This document shows positions 17,478 through 25,892 of a stretch of DNA of 64,000 nucleotides, in pieces (the first letter of the stretch is position 1; every line of letters starts with the position of its first letter). Location: positions 3,816,385 through 3,880,384 of the forward strand of contig NC_019697.1 in NCBI RefSeq assembly GCF_000317145.1, given 5' to 3'. The notes beneath the pieces were generated by a model. That model saw only the letters and a program-made list of their open reading frames with translations. It searched no databases and had not been told where the DNA came from. The stretch is from Chamaesiphon minutus PCC 6605. GTDB lineage: Bacteria; Cyanobacteriota; Cyanobacteriia; Cyanobacteriales; Chamaesiphonaceae. Position numbers and translations under genes: made by a program.

Positions 17478-18863
17478 GTGGAAACGCCCTTTAATACTAC
17501 AATGATGACAGGCGGACGCGATCAAGATTCAACCGGGTTCGCCTGGTGGTCTGGTAACGCACGTCTGATCAATCTGTCTGGGAAGCTGTTGGGCGCACAT
17601 GTCGCTCACGCTGGTTTGATTGTGTTCTGGGCTGGAGCTATGTGCCTGTTTGAGGTAGCTCACTTCGTGCCCGAAAAGCCAATGTACGAGCAAGGCATCA
17701 TTTTGCTTTCTCACTTGGCTGCTCAAGGCTGGGGTGTTGGCCCTGGTGGTGAAGTAGTAGATACTTTTCCTTACTTCGTCGTTGGTGTATTGCACCTGAT
17801 TTCTTCGGCGGTACTGGGTGTGGGTGGTTTGTACCACGCATTGCGCGGCCCCGACACACTAGAACAGTATTCTTCTTTCTTCGGTTACGACTGGAGAGAC
17901 AAGGATAAAATGACTTCGATTCTAGGTTTCCACTTGGTAATCCTCGGAATTGGTGCATTACTGTTAGTAATCAAAGCCATGTTTGTTGGTGGTTTGTATG
18001 ATACCTGGGCACCAGGTGGCGGTGATGTTCGCCTCGTAACCAATCCGACACTCAACCCAGCAATTATCTTTGGTTACCTACTGAAAGCTCCCTTCGGTGG
18101 CGAAGGTTGGATTATCAGTGTTAATAACTTAGAAGATGTTGTCGGCGGACACATCTGGGTTGGCTTGATCTGCATTTCTGGCGGAATCTGGCATATCTTA
18201 ACCAAGCCTTTCGGTTGGGCGCGTCGCGCACTGATCTGGTCTGGTGAAGCTTACCTATCCTACAGTTTAGCAGCAGTCTCCTTGATGGCGTTTGTAGCGT
18301 CGATCATGGTTTGGTATAACAATACTGTTTATCCTAGTGAATTCTTCGGTCCTACTGGCCCTGAAGCTTCTCAAGCACAAGCATTAACCTTCCTCATTCG
18401 CGACCAACGTCTGGGTGCAAATATCGCAACCGCTCAAGGGCCTACTGGTTTGGGTAAATACCTGATGCGCTCTCCTTCGGGCGAAATCATCTTCGGTGGT
18501 GAAACCATGCGCTTCTGGGACTTCCAAGGTCCTTGGTTGGAGCCACTACGCGGCCCTAACGGTTTGGACTTAAGCAAGGTTAAGAATGATATTCAACCTT
18601 GGCAAGCACGTCGTGCTGCTGAGTACATGACTCACGCTCCTCTGGGTTCCTTGAACTCAGTTGGTGGAGTCATCACTGAAATCAACGCATTTAACTACGT
18701 ATCTCCGCGTGCGTGGTTGGCATGTTCTCACTTCGTCTTAGGTTTCTTCTTCTTTATCGGTCACTTATGGCACGCAGGACGCGCACGCGCTGCTGCTGCT
18801 GGTTTCGAGAAAGGTTTGGATCGTGAGAACGAACCAGTATTAACTATGAATGATATTGCCTAA
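17478..18863 (+). CDS. psbC: photosystem II CP43 antenna protein
   Basis: Inner antenna protein of photosystem II: six transmembrane helices, many chlorophyll-binding histidines and a large lumenal loop. The GTG at 17478 starts [23 protein letters not shown] is the usual psbC start and 461 aa is the usual length. The loop motif [17 protein letters not shown] contains the E and R that lie near the manganese cluster. The stretch [15 protein letters not shown] and the C-terminal [14 protein letters not shown] are canonical. It follows psbD after 99 bases containing a terminator-like hairpin. Confidence 0.99.
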   Translation: METPFNTTMMTGGRDQDSTGFAWWSGNARLINLSGKLLGAHVAHAGLIVFWAGAMCLFEVAHFVPEKPMYEQGIILLSHLAAQGWGVGPGGEVVDTFPYFVVGVLHLISSAVLGVGGLYHALRGPDTLEQYSSFFGYDWRDKDKMTSILGFHLVILGIGALLLVIKAMFVGGLYDTWAPGGGDVRLVTNPTLNPAIIFGYLLKAPFGGEGWIISVNNLEDVVGGHIWVGLICISGGIWHILTKPFGWARRALIWSGEAYLSYSLAAVSLMAFVASIMVWYNNTVYPSEFFGPTGPEASQAQALTFLIRDQRLGANIATAQGPTGLGKYLMRSPSGEIIFGGETMRFWDFQGPWLEPLRGPNGLDLSKVKNDIQPWQARRAAEYMTHAPLGSLNSVGGVITEINAFNYVSPRAWLACSHFVLGFFFFIGHLWHAGRARAAAAGFEKGLDRENEPVLTMNDIA

Positions 18864-18910
18864 TCAATTGTCTGGCGGTGACGCTATCCAAATTAGTTAG
18901 TTAGATCTGC

Positions 18911-18941
18911 AAAAACTCCTGCCGAATCGGCAGGAGTTTTT
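18911..18941 (+). terminator. terminator of psbC, copy 1
   Basis: A near-perfect palindrome with 15-base arms (aaaaactcctgccga / tcggcaggagttttt) and a T-tail, 47 bases after the psbC stop. Confidence 0.9.
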
Positions 18942-19021
18942 GTTTGTCTGTATATTTTAGGACAGTATTAATGGATCGACTTAACTAAATGGAAGATAGC
19001 CTCATCTTAGTTAGATATCCA

Positions 19022-19050
19022 AAAAATCCTGCTAAATCGGCAGGATTTTT
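19022..19050 (+). terminator. terminator of psbC, duplicated copy 2
   Basis: aaaaatcctgc / gcaggattttt with a 7-base loop. This hairpin and its upstream ttagttagat repeat the unit at 18898-18941, so the terminator has been tandemly duplicated about 110 bases apart. Confidence 0.8.
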
Positions 19051-19090
19051 GTTCGATCCCGATCGATTAGACTGTTAGTACTATAGACAT

Positions 19091-19531
19091 TTATATATCC
19101 GAACTTTCAGTGCTGCGGGAGATAGATTCTTCGTCGGAGGCTGGAACTGTTTCTGCCGCTGATTCTACAGACTCAGCGCGCTTGGAACTGAGTTGATTGA
19201 TTAATGATATAACGCTGGTGGCTCGATCGAATGATTTATCTTCGACAAAGATCACCGTTGGCGTGCGTCTGAGTCGAACTCGTTTGCCCAATTCGCTGCG
19301 GACGTATCCAGTCACAGCTTTGAGTCCTTCCATCGTCTCGGCACGAACTTCGTCGCTGCCGTAAATACTGACAAAAATCTTGGTATGCTGGAGATCGCCA
19401 GCAACATCGACAGCGGTAACACTGACCATGCCAGCACCAACTCGATCGTCTTTGATATCAAAGAGGATCATCTGACTGACTTCGCGCTTGATTAATTCGG
19501 CGACACGCGACACGCGACGAGTATTAGTCAT
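19091..19531 (-). CDS. rbfA: 30S ribosome-binding factor A
   Basis: RbfA helps 16S rRNA 5'-end maturation and cold adaptation by binding the 30S subunit. The ATG at 19531 ([20 protein letters not shown]) is chosen over the TTG-extended form at 19561. The KH-like fold is visible: [29 protein letters not shown] region, then [18 protein letters not shown] with the family's interrupted-KH kink. The last 25 residues are an acidic Ser/Glu-rich tail. It follows a DUF751 gene on the same strand after 34 bases, a probable two-gene operon. Confidence 0.93.
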   Translation of the reverse strand: MTNTRRVSRVAELIKREVSQMILFDIKDDRVGAGMVSVTAVDVAGDLQHTKIFVSIYGSDEVRAETMEGLKAVTGYVRSELGKRVRLRRTPTVIFVEDKSFDRATSVISLINQLSSKRAESVESAAETVPASDEESISRSTESSDI

Positions 19532-19565
19532 AATTTTAAATATCTGTGAACTCCGACTCAAAACC

Positions 19566-19775
19566 TCAGGTGACAGGAGTAAGTCCCAACATTGCTCTGA
19601 GCGTAAATACTACCACCATCACCGTTCCCACTAAAAACCCCACCAAGGCAACTGCCGTTACGGGACGTTTCCACAGTGGAGCTAACCACCCAAATGCTGA
19701 AAAGAAGATACCGAGGACAATAGTAACAAAGTAGCTTGGGTATCGTCCGATGTTGTCAAAAAAATCACCAAACAT
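19566..19775 (-). CDS. ycf33: DUF751 family protein (Ycf33-like)
   Basis: A 69-aa membrane protein from the ATG at 19775 ([20 protein letters not shown]); a longer frame to 19805 is unlikely. Two transmembrane helices are seen: residues about 11-30 ([20 protein letters not shown]) and 38-60 ([22 protein letters not shown]). This matches the DUF751/Ycf33 family of cyanobacteria and plastids. Its function is not established; some work links it to photosynthesis. It lies just upstream of rbfA. Confidence 0.88.
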   Translation of the reverse strand: MFGDFFDNIGRYPSYFVTIVLGIFFSAFGWLAPLWKRPVTAVALVGFLVGTVMVVVFTLRAMLGLTPVT

Positions 19776-19834
19776 TACAATTTCAATCGTACTAACTGAC
19801 AGCAACCATTATAACCGAATCCCCAGACGCACGG

Positions 19835-20410
19835 TTAGTAAACCCAACGTCCCGACGTCCACCCTAGCCTGTCGCGTTTGTCGATGTGAGTGTAAGCGGT
19901 ATTATTCCCCAATCCGCCCAGCCAGGTTGGAGCCAGCCGCGCGTAGACTTTAGGCGGACTGATGCCCGAAATTCGGATGTCCCCAGCCATACCGATCAAG
20001 TGCAAGCTTTTAGGCCTTCCCCTTGCCGCTCGGTTGGCCGCTGGCGTCCGATACCAACTACTGAGCGTTATCGGTCGATTCCCAAATTGGGCGCGGATGT
20101 CGTCGAGATCGCGAGCAAAGTCGATGATGTTTTGGACGATCTCTGCGGCACTGTAAAGTCTGCCGTCGAACATCGTATCGACGGGAATGCGCGAGCCGCC
20201 TTTTGTGGCTTCCTTCCAGGTGAAGTTAGAACCGGGATAAATCGGCTCATCAACAAACACCAAGCGATCGATACCAGGTAGTTTGATAGCTTTAGTTGCA
20301 GGCATATTAAGGATCGATTTAGGTAGTAAGGGCGGAATAACTTTGGCATACGCGGATTGAATAGTCGCAATCGTCCAAAAGACGATCGCCACCAATAGAT
20401 TTATTTTCAT
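19835..20410 (-). CDS. secreted M15-type peptidase (D-Ala-D-Ala carboxypeptidase-like)
   Basis: From the ATG at 20410 the protein is 191 aa and starts MKINLLVAIVFWTIATIQSA, ending in AYA, a clear signal peptide. The catalytic zinc site of Peptidase_M15_3-type enzymes is readable: SWYRTPAANRAA, then SLHLIGMAGDIR (S-x-H-x-x-G-x-A-x-D) and a distal YTHIDKRDRLGW. Such enzymes cut peptidoglycan stem peptides and are common both as phage endolysins and in cell-wall remodelling. It is the last gene of a tight minus-strand operon encoding a collagen-like fibre and small paralogous proteins, so a role in release or wall passage of that product is inferred. Confidence 0.85.
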   Translation of the reverse strand: MKINLLVAIVFWTIATIQSAYAKVIPPLLPKSILNMPATKAIKLPGIDRLVFVDEPIYPGSNFTWKEATKGGSRIPVDTMFDGRLYSAAEIVQNIIDFARDLDDIRAQFGNRPITLSSWYRTPAANRAARGRPKSLHLIGMAGDIRISGISPPKVYARLAPTWLGGLGNNTAYTHIDKRDRLGWTSGRWVY

Positions 20411-20418
20411 GGCAATGT

Positions 20419-20796
20419 TTAAGTCTCGTCGTAACGCCAGATTTCGACAGTTAAATCGACAAGCCATCTAGCAGGCTCGAATCTAATTTTGTACGGACGC
20501 GGCGAGTAATCCGCCAGCCGAAAATGTTGATACCTACCGATGTATAAACTCGTTCTCGATACCTCAATTTCTGGCGCAAATATCCCCGTCGTCGATGGTT
20601 TGGCCGGGACGATTTGAATCAAACGCCCCGCCCATTTCCAGTTAGGCGAACCCACATTAATTCCCGTTCCAATTACGATATTGGAACTGCTAAGCGTGTA
20701 GATTCTGGGGGGAATTACCCCCAGATCGTTGGTTGTCAACTCTTCTCGCGAAACTAGATTCCAATCGAGCGAACCATCTAGAGGAAATAACGACAT
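20419..20796 (-). CDS. hypothetical protein, fibre operon
   Basis: A 125-aa protein from the ATG at 20796 (MSLFPLDGSLDWNLVSREEL); a TTG two codons earlier is possible. It is rich in beta-forming residues (PPRIYTLSSSNIVIGTGINV, then WKWAGRLIQIVP), has several aromatic residues and ends ARWLVDLTVEIWRYDET. No Cys, no membrane segment, no family recognised. It sits 6 bases after the previous gene and 8 bases before the peptidase gene, so it is part of the same transcript. A small structural or adaptor protein is a guess. Confidence 0.75.
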   Translation of the reverse strand: MSLFPLDGSLDWNLVSREELTTNDLGVIPPRIYTLSSSNIVIGTGINVGSPNWKWAGRLIQIVPAKPSTTGIFAPEIEVSRTSLYIGRYQHFRLADYSPRPYKIRFEPARWLVDLTVEIWRYDET

Positions 20797-20802
20797 AAGC
20801 AA

Positions 20803-20994
20803 TTAAATAGTTGCTGCCGTTACACCTTCTCGATAAGCTTTAGTAGTCCAATCGTTTAACCATGCTTCAAATTCAAGTTGCAAGTCTGCTTTTAAATCTG
20901 AATTAAATGTCTGAAGATTGAGATTGCTATTAAAACTAGTACGCAGAGATTCTAATTCGGCAAGGTTAGACTTTTGCAAATAAACTTTAGCCAT
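20803..20994 (-). CDS. small hypothetical protein, fibre operon
   Basis: A 63-aa, mostly helical protein (LAELESLRTSFNSNLNLQ..., then ADLQLEFEAWLNDWTTKAY). Its start codon shares a base with the stop of the preceding gene (TAATG), so translation is probably coupled. No recognised family. Confidence 0.7.
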   Translation of the reverse strand: MAKVYLQKSNLAELESLRTSFNSNLNLQTFNSDLKADLQLEFEAWLNDWTTKAYREGVTAATI

Positions 20995-21371
20995 TATTTG
21001 TAGCTGTCCATCCCGCGAGAGCGAACGGTTTTAATCGTGCCAAAAGTACCAAAGGCTTTACCTTCGAGGGAGCCTGTAGGCTGGGCTAAAACTTCCTCGA
21101 CCTTATCGCGACGAACCAAGATTTCAACCATTCTCTTTTTAGTGCCGTTCTTGCACTCAGCATGTAAGCGCATTAATTTACCGCTCAATACTAGCTGATG
21201 GATCGGAATGATTGGTTCATCATTTTCAAATGTATCCGGTGCCTTTTCTACTCCAGTTTGAGCCGAGATATCGCCCTTGTAAGTGTTCTTCTTGGTCTGG
21301 AAGTAATAGGTACTAACGCCGCCGCCAGCAGTCGCAGGAATAGAGATTTTACAAACTTCGAGTAATGCCAT
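20994..21371 (-). CDS. hypothetical protein, paralogue B2 of fibre operon
   Basis: A 125-aa protein that starts MALLEVCKISIPATAGGGVS. Its core HQLVLSGKLMRLHAECKNG and its ending GSLEGKAFGTFGTIKTVR match the next gene upstream (QLQLEGKVIRINC, GSLRGKSMASSTVKSV). The two are therefore diverged paralogues, a pairing I saw directly in the translations. Both are basic and beta-rich with a conserved Cys. No family known to me. Tandem small paralogues suggest subunits of one multimer. Confidence 0.75.
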   Translation of the reverse strand: MALLEVCKISIPATAGGGVSTYYFQTKKNTYKGDISAQTGVEKAPDTFENDEPIIPIHQLVLSGKLMRLHAECKNGTKKRMVEILVRRDKVEEVLAQPTGSLEGKAFGTFGTIKTVRSRGMDSYK

Positions 21372-21423
21372 GATCGATCTAAATATTAAGTAGGGTTGAA
21401 TCGAAAAAGAATAGCCAAAAATC

Positions 21424-21762
21424 TTAACGGCGCGAACGTTTGCGCGGAATCGTTACTGATTTAACCGTCGAACTTGCCATAGATTTTCCGCGTAATGAAC
21501 CACGAGCCGCGCTAACTTTATCGACAGCGCAAAGAATCGAATTAGTTTTTTTGTTGGCTAATCGACAATTTATTCTGATAACTTTGCCTTCAAGTTGGAG
21601 CTGACGCACTGTTTGGAATGTATCGATCGTGGCATTATCCGGAGCTTTTTTAATACCAACGATGTCGCCGACGCTTGTATAATCTGATTCTGATTGCTCT
21701 ACTCCAATTTTGAGATTCCCAACAGTTAGGATGTGCAATACTAGTGTTTTTTTGGTAGCCAT
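21424..21762 (-). CDS. hypothetical protein, paralogue B1 of fibre operon
   Basis: A 112-aa basic protein beginning MATKKTLVLHILTVGNLKIG and ending in IPRKRSRR. It shares the QL.LEGKV.R..C core and the GSLRGK motif with the following gene, which starts 51 bases downstream. No signal peptide or membrane segment. A stretch of 177 bases without a gene separates it from the collagen-like gene upstream, so it could have its own promoter. Function unknown. Confidence 0.75.
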   Translation of the reverse strand: MATKKTLVLHILTVGNLKIGVEQSESDYTSVGDIVGIKKAPDNATIDTFQTVRQLQLEGKVIRINCRLANKKTNSILCAVDKVSAARGSLRGKSMASSTVKSVTIPRKRSRR

Positions 21763-21939
21763 TCTGTAATGAGTAAAGATTGATTATTTCGCTGTTCTAC
21801 CCATCTTTCCCACCACTAACAACTCGCTAACAGGCTAATTGGAACCGCAGCTTAAGCCATTTTTGAATTTTTGGTATCGCTACTGCACTCGCGCGATAAC
21901 ATAGCTTAATCCCCGGTTTTCGCGGTAGATTCTCAACGC

Positions 21940-23778
21940 CTAGAATTTAAACCGTTTGGTCGGATTCGAGGCATTGGATACGCCGGATTGGTAATACACT
22001 GCCTTGGTAGCTGTAACTTCGCGCATTAGAAATCCGGTCGTGCCCTTACGCTGGCCGACTTTTTGCGTCGATCCGTCTAGATATGCGGGATCGATAATCG
22101 CCCTAATCGCCTCGAACAGTCGATCGCACTCCGCGACGCTCTTGCAATGCACGATGACTTTTGAGTTATCTTTAAGCGTGAGAATCCCCTCAAAATTGCC
22201 TTTTGTATAGTCGATTAACTTAACCGCTGCTGTTCGATTGGCAGTGTTAGGATGCGGGATGGTAATCGGATAAGTCGAGTTGCCGAGCGTGCCGTCTGTT
22301 TTCTTTTCTTGAAACACGTAGATTAGCTGCGGTCTATTGGCTTCCGGTCGCAATTGCCACCATTCGGGAACGGTAGCGACGCAATTGCAGTCGTTACATT
22401 GCTGGGCGGCGATTTTAGATAGTTGCGATGATTTTTGAGCCTCTTGATTTTCGGTTCCTTTAATTACTTGAATTGCTTCATTTCTAAAAATTGGCTTGCC
22501 ATCGGCTCCACATTTATCGAATTTTTCAACTGAGATTGTTGTATATTTCACTTCGGCGTCTGCTCCATTAGCTCCGCGTAATCCAGGTTCTCCTCGCGCA
22601 CCCGTTGCGCCAGCGGTTCCAGGTGCGCCTGTTGCCCCCGTCGCCCCAGTCGCTCCAGTCACTCCAGGTGCGCCTGTTGCCCCCGTCGCCCCAGTCGCTC
22701 CAGTCACTCCAGGTGCGCCTGTTGCTCCTGTTGCTCCTGTTGCGCCCGTTGCGCCCGTTGCGCCTGTTGCTCCTGTTGCGCCCGTTGCTCCTGTGGCTCC
22801 TGTGGCTCCTGTGGCTCCTGTGGCTCCTTGGGCACCATTTAACCCGTTTCTGCCGGGGGTGCCGTTTAACCCATTAAATCCATCAACGCCTCGCGCTCCT
22901 TGCGCTCCAGGTAGACCCGTCGCGCCAGTCGCTCCAGTTGCGCCTCTGGCTCCTTGCGCTCCAGGTAGACCCGTCGCGCCTGTGGCTCCCGTCGCGCCTG
23001 TGGCTCCCGTCGCTCCAGGTGCCCCATTTAAACCATTTGTGCCATTTATACCCGGTGCGCCAGCCGCTCCAGGTGCGCCAGGTGCGCCAGCGGCTCCGGG
23101 AGTGCCGGGAATACCTTGTGGCCCCGGCGGTCCGACTCGCGATCCGAGATTTAAAATCTGATATTGCAAGAATGCAATTGCCGCAACAGTTCCAATTCGC
23201 CAATTTTCAAGAGATCTAACGCGATTTTCAAGTTCGCTATCGTTTCCTCCCCTAGACTCTAACCGCGAGACTCTATCTTGAAGCGATCGGATCTGGATTT
23301 CGGCATCTTCGAGTTCTCTTGCCAGCCTTAACGCTACATCAGCCGCGCGTTGGGCGAGCTGGTACGCACTTTCAGCGCGAGCTTGTGCCGCACGAGCGCG
23401 AGCGTCAGCGTCGTTAGCGCGAGCTAGTGCTTCATCTGCCGTGCGAGAAATAATCGGGATGACACGTTCAAATTGCTGGACTCGATTTTCAATGTAGGCA
23501 ATTTGACCCGCGTTACGCTGACCCAACGCTAATGCTTGTCTGGCGATCCGATCGGTCTCGGTTATATCGCCTCTGTCGGGTCTAAAACCCAGCCAACCCC
23601 TCACGGTTTCGATAAATTGTTCGAGGGGGTTTAACCTGTCTCTAACGCGGTCTAGGTCGCCATCTTGCCGTCCGTCGTTGGATTCAACTCTAGCCAATCG
23701 ACCCGACAGGCTGCTATCGCAACCGCAGCCCGTCGCCTGGCTCAGATTGTTAATTACTCGATCGGCATTACCCGCCAC
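21940..23778 (-). CDS. collagen-like fibre protein
   Basis: A 612-aa protein with three parts. Residues 1-210 are a predicted coiled coil full of Ala, Arg and Glu heptads ([20 protein letters not shown], then [13 protein letters not shown]), ending in a hydrophobic segment [16 protein letters not shown]. Residues 216-403 are some 60 Gly-X-Y triplets, mostly GATGATGAP and GAPGAAG, a collagen-like triple helix. Residues 404-612 form a globular C-terminal domain with five Cys (CNDCNC cluster near 460) and [14 protein letters not shown]. The coiled coil/collagen/head plan is typical of trimeric fibres in phage tails and cell surfaces. GTG start. It overlaps the Cys-rich gene upstream by 11 bases. 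No secretion signal is seen. Confidence 0.88.
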   Translation of the reverse strand: MAGNADRVINNLSQATGCGCDSSLSGRLARVESNDGRQDGDLDRVRDRLNPLEQFIETVRGWLGFRPDRGDITETDRIARQALALGQRNAGQIAYIENRVQQFERVIPIISRTADEALARANDADARARAAQARAESAYQLAQRAADVALRLARELEDAEIQIRSLQDRVSRLESRGGNDSELENRVRSLENWRIGTVAAIAFLQYQILNLGSRVGPPGPQGIPGTPGAAGAPGAPGAAGAPGINGTNGLNGAPGATGATGATGATGATGLPGAQGARGATGATGATGLPGAQGARGVDGFNGLNGTPGRNGLNGAQGATGATGATGATGATGATGATGATGATGATGATGATGAPGVTGATGATGATGAPGVTGATGATGATGAPGTAGATGARGEPGLRGANGADAEVKYTTISVEKFDKCGADGKPIFRNEAIQVIKGTENQEAQKSSQLSKIAAQQCNDCNCVATVPEWWQLRPEANRPQLIYVFQEKKTDGTLGNSTYPITIPHPNTANRTAAVKLIDYTKGNFEGILTLKDNSKVIVHCKSVAECDRLFEAIRAIIDPAYLDGSTQKVGQRKGTTGFLMREVTATKAVYYQSGVSNASNPTKRFKF

Positions 23779-24220
23779 ACACTTTTCCCCTCACGGCTTC
23801 ACTTAAAGATTCGATTTGCGACCATTTCGACGAGTCGATACAGGTTTTTCCCGGAGGGCAATAATTTTCGGGGCAATTGCCGCCGCCACAGTCGCCCTGA
23901 CATTCTTGAAGAGTTTGATAAATTCCAGGGGTGTCATAGACAGTAGCTTCAAGGCAATCGCCATTAACGCAATCGTAACTAGGCCCTTGCTCGCAGCCGT
24001 AAGCCTCGATTTGGATCACTTCCTCGTCATTAAACAAGCACCAAATGGAATAACCGATACCAGAAGTTGATAGAGGGGGTGGATATCCAAATTGGCGCGT
24101 GTAGCCGCTAGAGACACACGAGGGATATTGAGCGGCGGATACGGTGGGCGGCTGCTCCCATAGTCCCACCTCAAGGATTCTGCCCGTGCTAGTTATCCCT
24201 CTCCAGTAACATCTAGCCAT
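23768..24220 (-). CDS. Cys-rich hypothetical protein, fibre operon
   Basis: A 150-aa protein with over a dozen Cys, concentrated in [19 protein letters not shown], then [19 protein letters not shown]. The DCVNG.C...Y.TPGIY..L..C pattern recalls small disulfide modules found in some algal-virus and cyanophage proteins, from memory and not confirmed. Disulfide bonding would imply a location outside the cytoplasm, although no signal peptide is present. Start and upstream stop overlap as TAATG. It precedes the collagen-like gene. Confidence 0.75.
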   Translation of the reverse strand: MARCYWRGITSTGRILEVGLWEQPPTVSAAQYPSCVSSGYTRQFGYPPPLSTSGIGYSIWCLFNDEEVIQIEAYGCEQGPSYDCVNGDCLEATVYDTPGIYQTLQECQGDCGGGNCPENYCPPGKTCIDSSKWSQIESLSEAVRGKVCGG

Positions 24221-24540
24221 TAGTAGTTATCGGGATCGATCGAGGTAACCGGGCTGAGTTTTTGGAAAGTGACGTTTAATTGGAGCTGGTCGTAAGGCGT
24301 TTGCCCCCGGAAAGCGGTACTAGGGAATCCCTGTTCGATGGCGATATTTTGCTCTAAATTTTCGTTGCGGCTGGCTACGCTGAGTTTGCCGCTGGCTTTT
24401 TTAACGATGCCAGCAAATAGGGATTCGGCGCGATTATCCGCTGCAGCGGTAATATCGAGATTACTTTTGAGGATCGTAATGGTTGTGGATGTTTGCGTAG
24501 TGCCAGTGCCAAAAACTTCTTCAAGTGTGGGTTCTGCCAT
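24220..24540 (-). CDS. hypothetical protein, paralogue A2 of fibre operon
   Basis: A 106-aa protein starting MAEPTLEEVFGTGTTQTSTT. It is a paralogue of the gene upstream: both have FG.G...T..TI.K, then NRAESLFAGIV here versus NTAESMFVAMV there, and both end IDP(N/D).Y (here SIDPDNY). Beta-rich, no Cys, no membrane part. Lies 5 bases after its paralogue. No family recognised; two adjacent copies suggest a heteromeric assembly. Confidence 0.75.
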   Translation of the reverse strand: MAEPTLEEVFGTGTTQTSTTITILKSNLDITAAADNRAESLFAGIVKKASGKLSVASRNENLEQNIAIEQGFPSTAFRGQTPYDQLQLNVTFQKLSPVTSIDPDNY

Positions 24541-24545
24541 GATTT

Positions 24546-24884
24546 TTAGTATTTATTAGGGTCGATCGTGTTTGCAGGTGAGGGGGTGGGATTGTCCAGC
24601 TGAGGCTTTTCGGTAAGGACGATCAAAATTTGTCGCTTTCCTACCTCTCCAAATGTGGGGAAGTCGATCGCCACCGTTCCGGTCGGGTCGTTGCTGTAGT
24701 CGCCTCCGGTAAGTGCGGCGGCTACTCGCAATACCATGGCAACAAACATCGATTCGGCGGTGTTATTCACAGCCGGAATCAAGCGCGGCATGTCTGCCTT
24801 TTGGATCGTCAGACTGGTATCCGTCTCGATCGCGCCAAGGCCGAATAGTTTTGTTACTGGTGGTTCGTTTGGATCGATCGCCAT
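24546..24884 (-). CDS. hypothetical protein, paralogue A1 of fibre operon
   Basis: A 112-aa protein, first gene of the minus-strand fibre operon, starting MAIDPNEPPVTKLFGLGAIE and ending NTIDPNKY. It shares the NTAESMF core and IDPNKY tail with the next gene. A good GGGAG Shine-Dalgarno lies 8-12 bases before its ATG (plus-strand 24892-24897). Its promoter must lie in or near the tandem palindromes at 24901-24977, shared with the divergent serine recombinase. Function unknown. Confidence 0.75.
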   Translation of the reverse strand: MAIDPNEPPVTKLFGLGAIETDTSLTIQKADMPRLIPAVNNTAESMFVAMVLRVAAALTGGDYSNDPTGTVAIDFPTFGEVGKRQILIVLTEKPQLDNPTPSPANTIDPNKY

Positions 24885-24900
24885 TTTTTATCTCCCGCTT

Positions 24901-24977
24901 GTATCGCTATGATGCCCGATGATTATCGGATGGGCATCATAGCGATACGTCCATTCAAGCAAATGGTTGAATGGACG
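24901..24977. promoter_or_regulatory. tandem perfect palindromes in a divergent intergenic region
   Basis: Two perfect inverted repeats stand back to back. The first has 17-base arms, gtatcgctatgatgccc (24901-24917) and its complement (24932-24948), around 14 bases. The second has 11-base arms, cgtccattcaa (24948-24958) and its complement (24967-24977), around 8 bases. They lie between the fibre operon and a serine recombinase gene. Such arrays are typical of resolvase sites or operators; which applies is inference. Confidence 0.7.
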
Positions 24978-25010
24978 CTAAAAATCACACCACACAGAGC
25001 GGCTTACAGG

Positions 25011-25643
25011 GTGCAAATTTTGGAGGGTAAAAATGGACAACTTCGAGCGGCAATTTACACCCGCGTCTCAACTGCGGATCAAGATTGCGATCGCCAATAT
25101 TCTGAGCTTGTATCTTATGCGGCTCGCTGCAATTATGCTGTTGTCGGGAATTATAGTGAATCTGCCAGCGGTGCTCGACTCGATCGGGTCGAACGTAGAA
25201 AAATTCTCCAGCTCGCTCGCGAACGATCGATCGATATCATCCTCGTCTCAGAACTTACCCGCTGGGGACGATCGACTATCGACTTGATCGACACTCTCCA
25301 CCAGTTGCAATCGTGGGGAGTGAGTCTCATCGCGCAAAATGGATTTCAATTCGATCTTTCCACTCCACACGGCAAAATGATCGCGAGCATTATGGCGACA
25401 TTGGCCGAATTCGAGCGCGATCTACTTAAAGAGCGAGTGAAATCGGGAATCGCACAGGCTAGGGCTAAGGGTAAAATATTCGGTCGTGCGAAAGTCGATA
25501 CTAGCTCGCGGTGTAAAAAGGTCAATGAATTGCGCTGTCAGAAGTTAAGCGAACGCGCGATCGCCAAAAAGATGAATTTATCAAAAAGCACGGTGAATAA
25601 TTGCGCTCGGTGCGAGTGTCTGCCTGAAGGAATGGACTGGTAA
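25011..25643 (+). CDS. serine recombinase (resolvase/invertase family)
   Basis: Site-specific recombinase with the catalytic domain beginning LRAAIYTRVSTADQD; the nucleophile is the Ser of TRVST (S20 from this start). Other landmarks are VSELTRWGRSTIDLI and LAEFERDLLKERVKSGI ahead of the long E helix. The C-terminal 45 residues form a helix-turn-helix (LSERAIAKKMNLSKSTVNNC), as in small Hin/Tn3-type enzymes. The frame is open from 24909, but that part lies in palindromic DNA, so a GTG at 25011 or TTG at 25020 is more likely. Oddly, the only good Shine-Dalgarno (GGAGG, 25022-25026) serves an ATG at 25033 in another frame. That may signal a frameshift or decayed start. Confidence 0.85.
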   Translation: MQILEGKNGQLRAAIYTRVSTADQDCDRQYSELVSYAARCNYAVVGNYSESASGARLDRVERRKILQLARERSIDIILVSELTRWGRSTIDLIDTLHQLQSWGVSLIAQNGFQFDLSTPHGKMIASIMATLAEFERDLLKERVKSGIAQARAKGKIFGRAKVDTSSRCKKVNELRCQKLSERAIAKKMNLSKSTVNNCARCECLPEGMDW

Positions 25644-25822
25644 TTTAGTCGTCATCGTTAAACCATTGAGATATCGACGGCATATCTATCTGTACGCGCT
25701 TGACTAATGGCGGCTGGATTACTAGGACGATCGCCAATCGCCACCGACACCTGTCGATTTTTAACTGGATCGGGAATTGCCATTGATACCGACGTTTGGG
25801 AACCAGAGATCGCATAAAAAAT

Positions 25823-25868
25823 CTTGCCAATTGTCAAAGGGCATCATATCACTTTGACAATTGGCAAG
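25823..25868 (-). terminator. terminator of the 25893-26321 gene
   Basis: Perfect 17-bp stem (cttgccaattgtcaaag and its complement) with a 12-base loop. On the minus strand it is followed by six T. Its loop holds ggcatcat, also present in the palindromes near 24901. Confidence 0.8.
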
Positions 25869-25892
25869 CTAATCAGGTAACTATTTTGTCGG

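Noticed and set aside
22496-23161. Long plus-strand frame rich in Pro, Ala and Val opposite the collagen-like gene
   Set aside because: It is the antisense translation of Gly-X-Y repeats (GAP/VAP patterns) and has no independent support.
24220-24884. Assigning the small paralogues to a known tail or capsid family
   Set aside because: I see a paralogue relation between them but no motif that ties them to a named family.
25033-25287. Separate gene starting at the ATG after the GGAGG site
   Set aside because: Its translation (MDNFERQFTPASQ...) is a shadow of the recombinase frame, which has the conserved motifs.
25823-25868. Recombination site paired with the palindromes at 24901
   Set aside because: Although both contain ggcatcat, this one has a T-run on the minus strand and sits right after a gene, so it is better read as a terminator.
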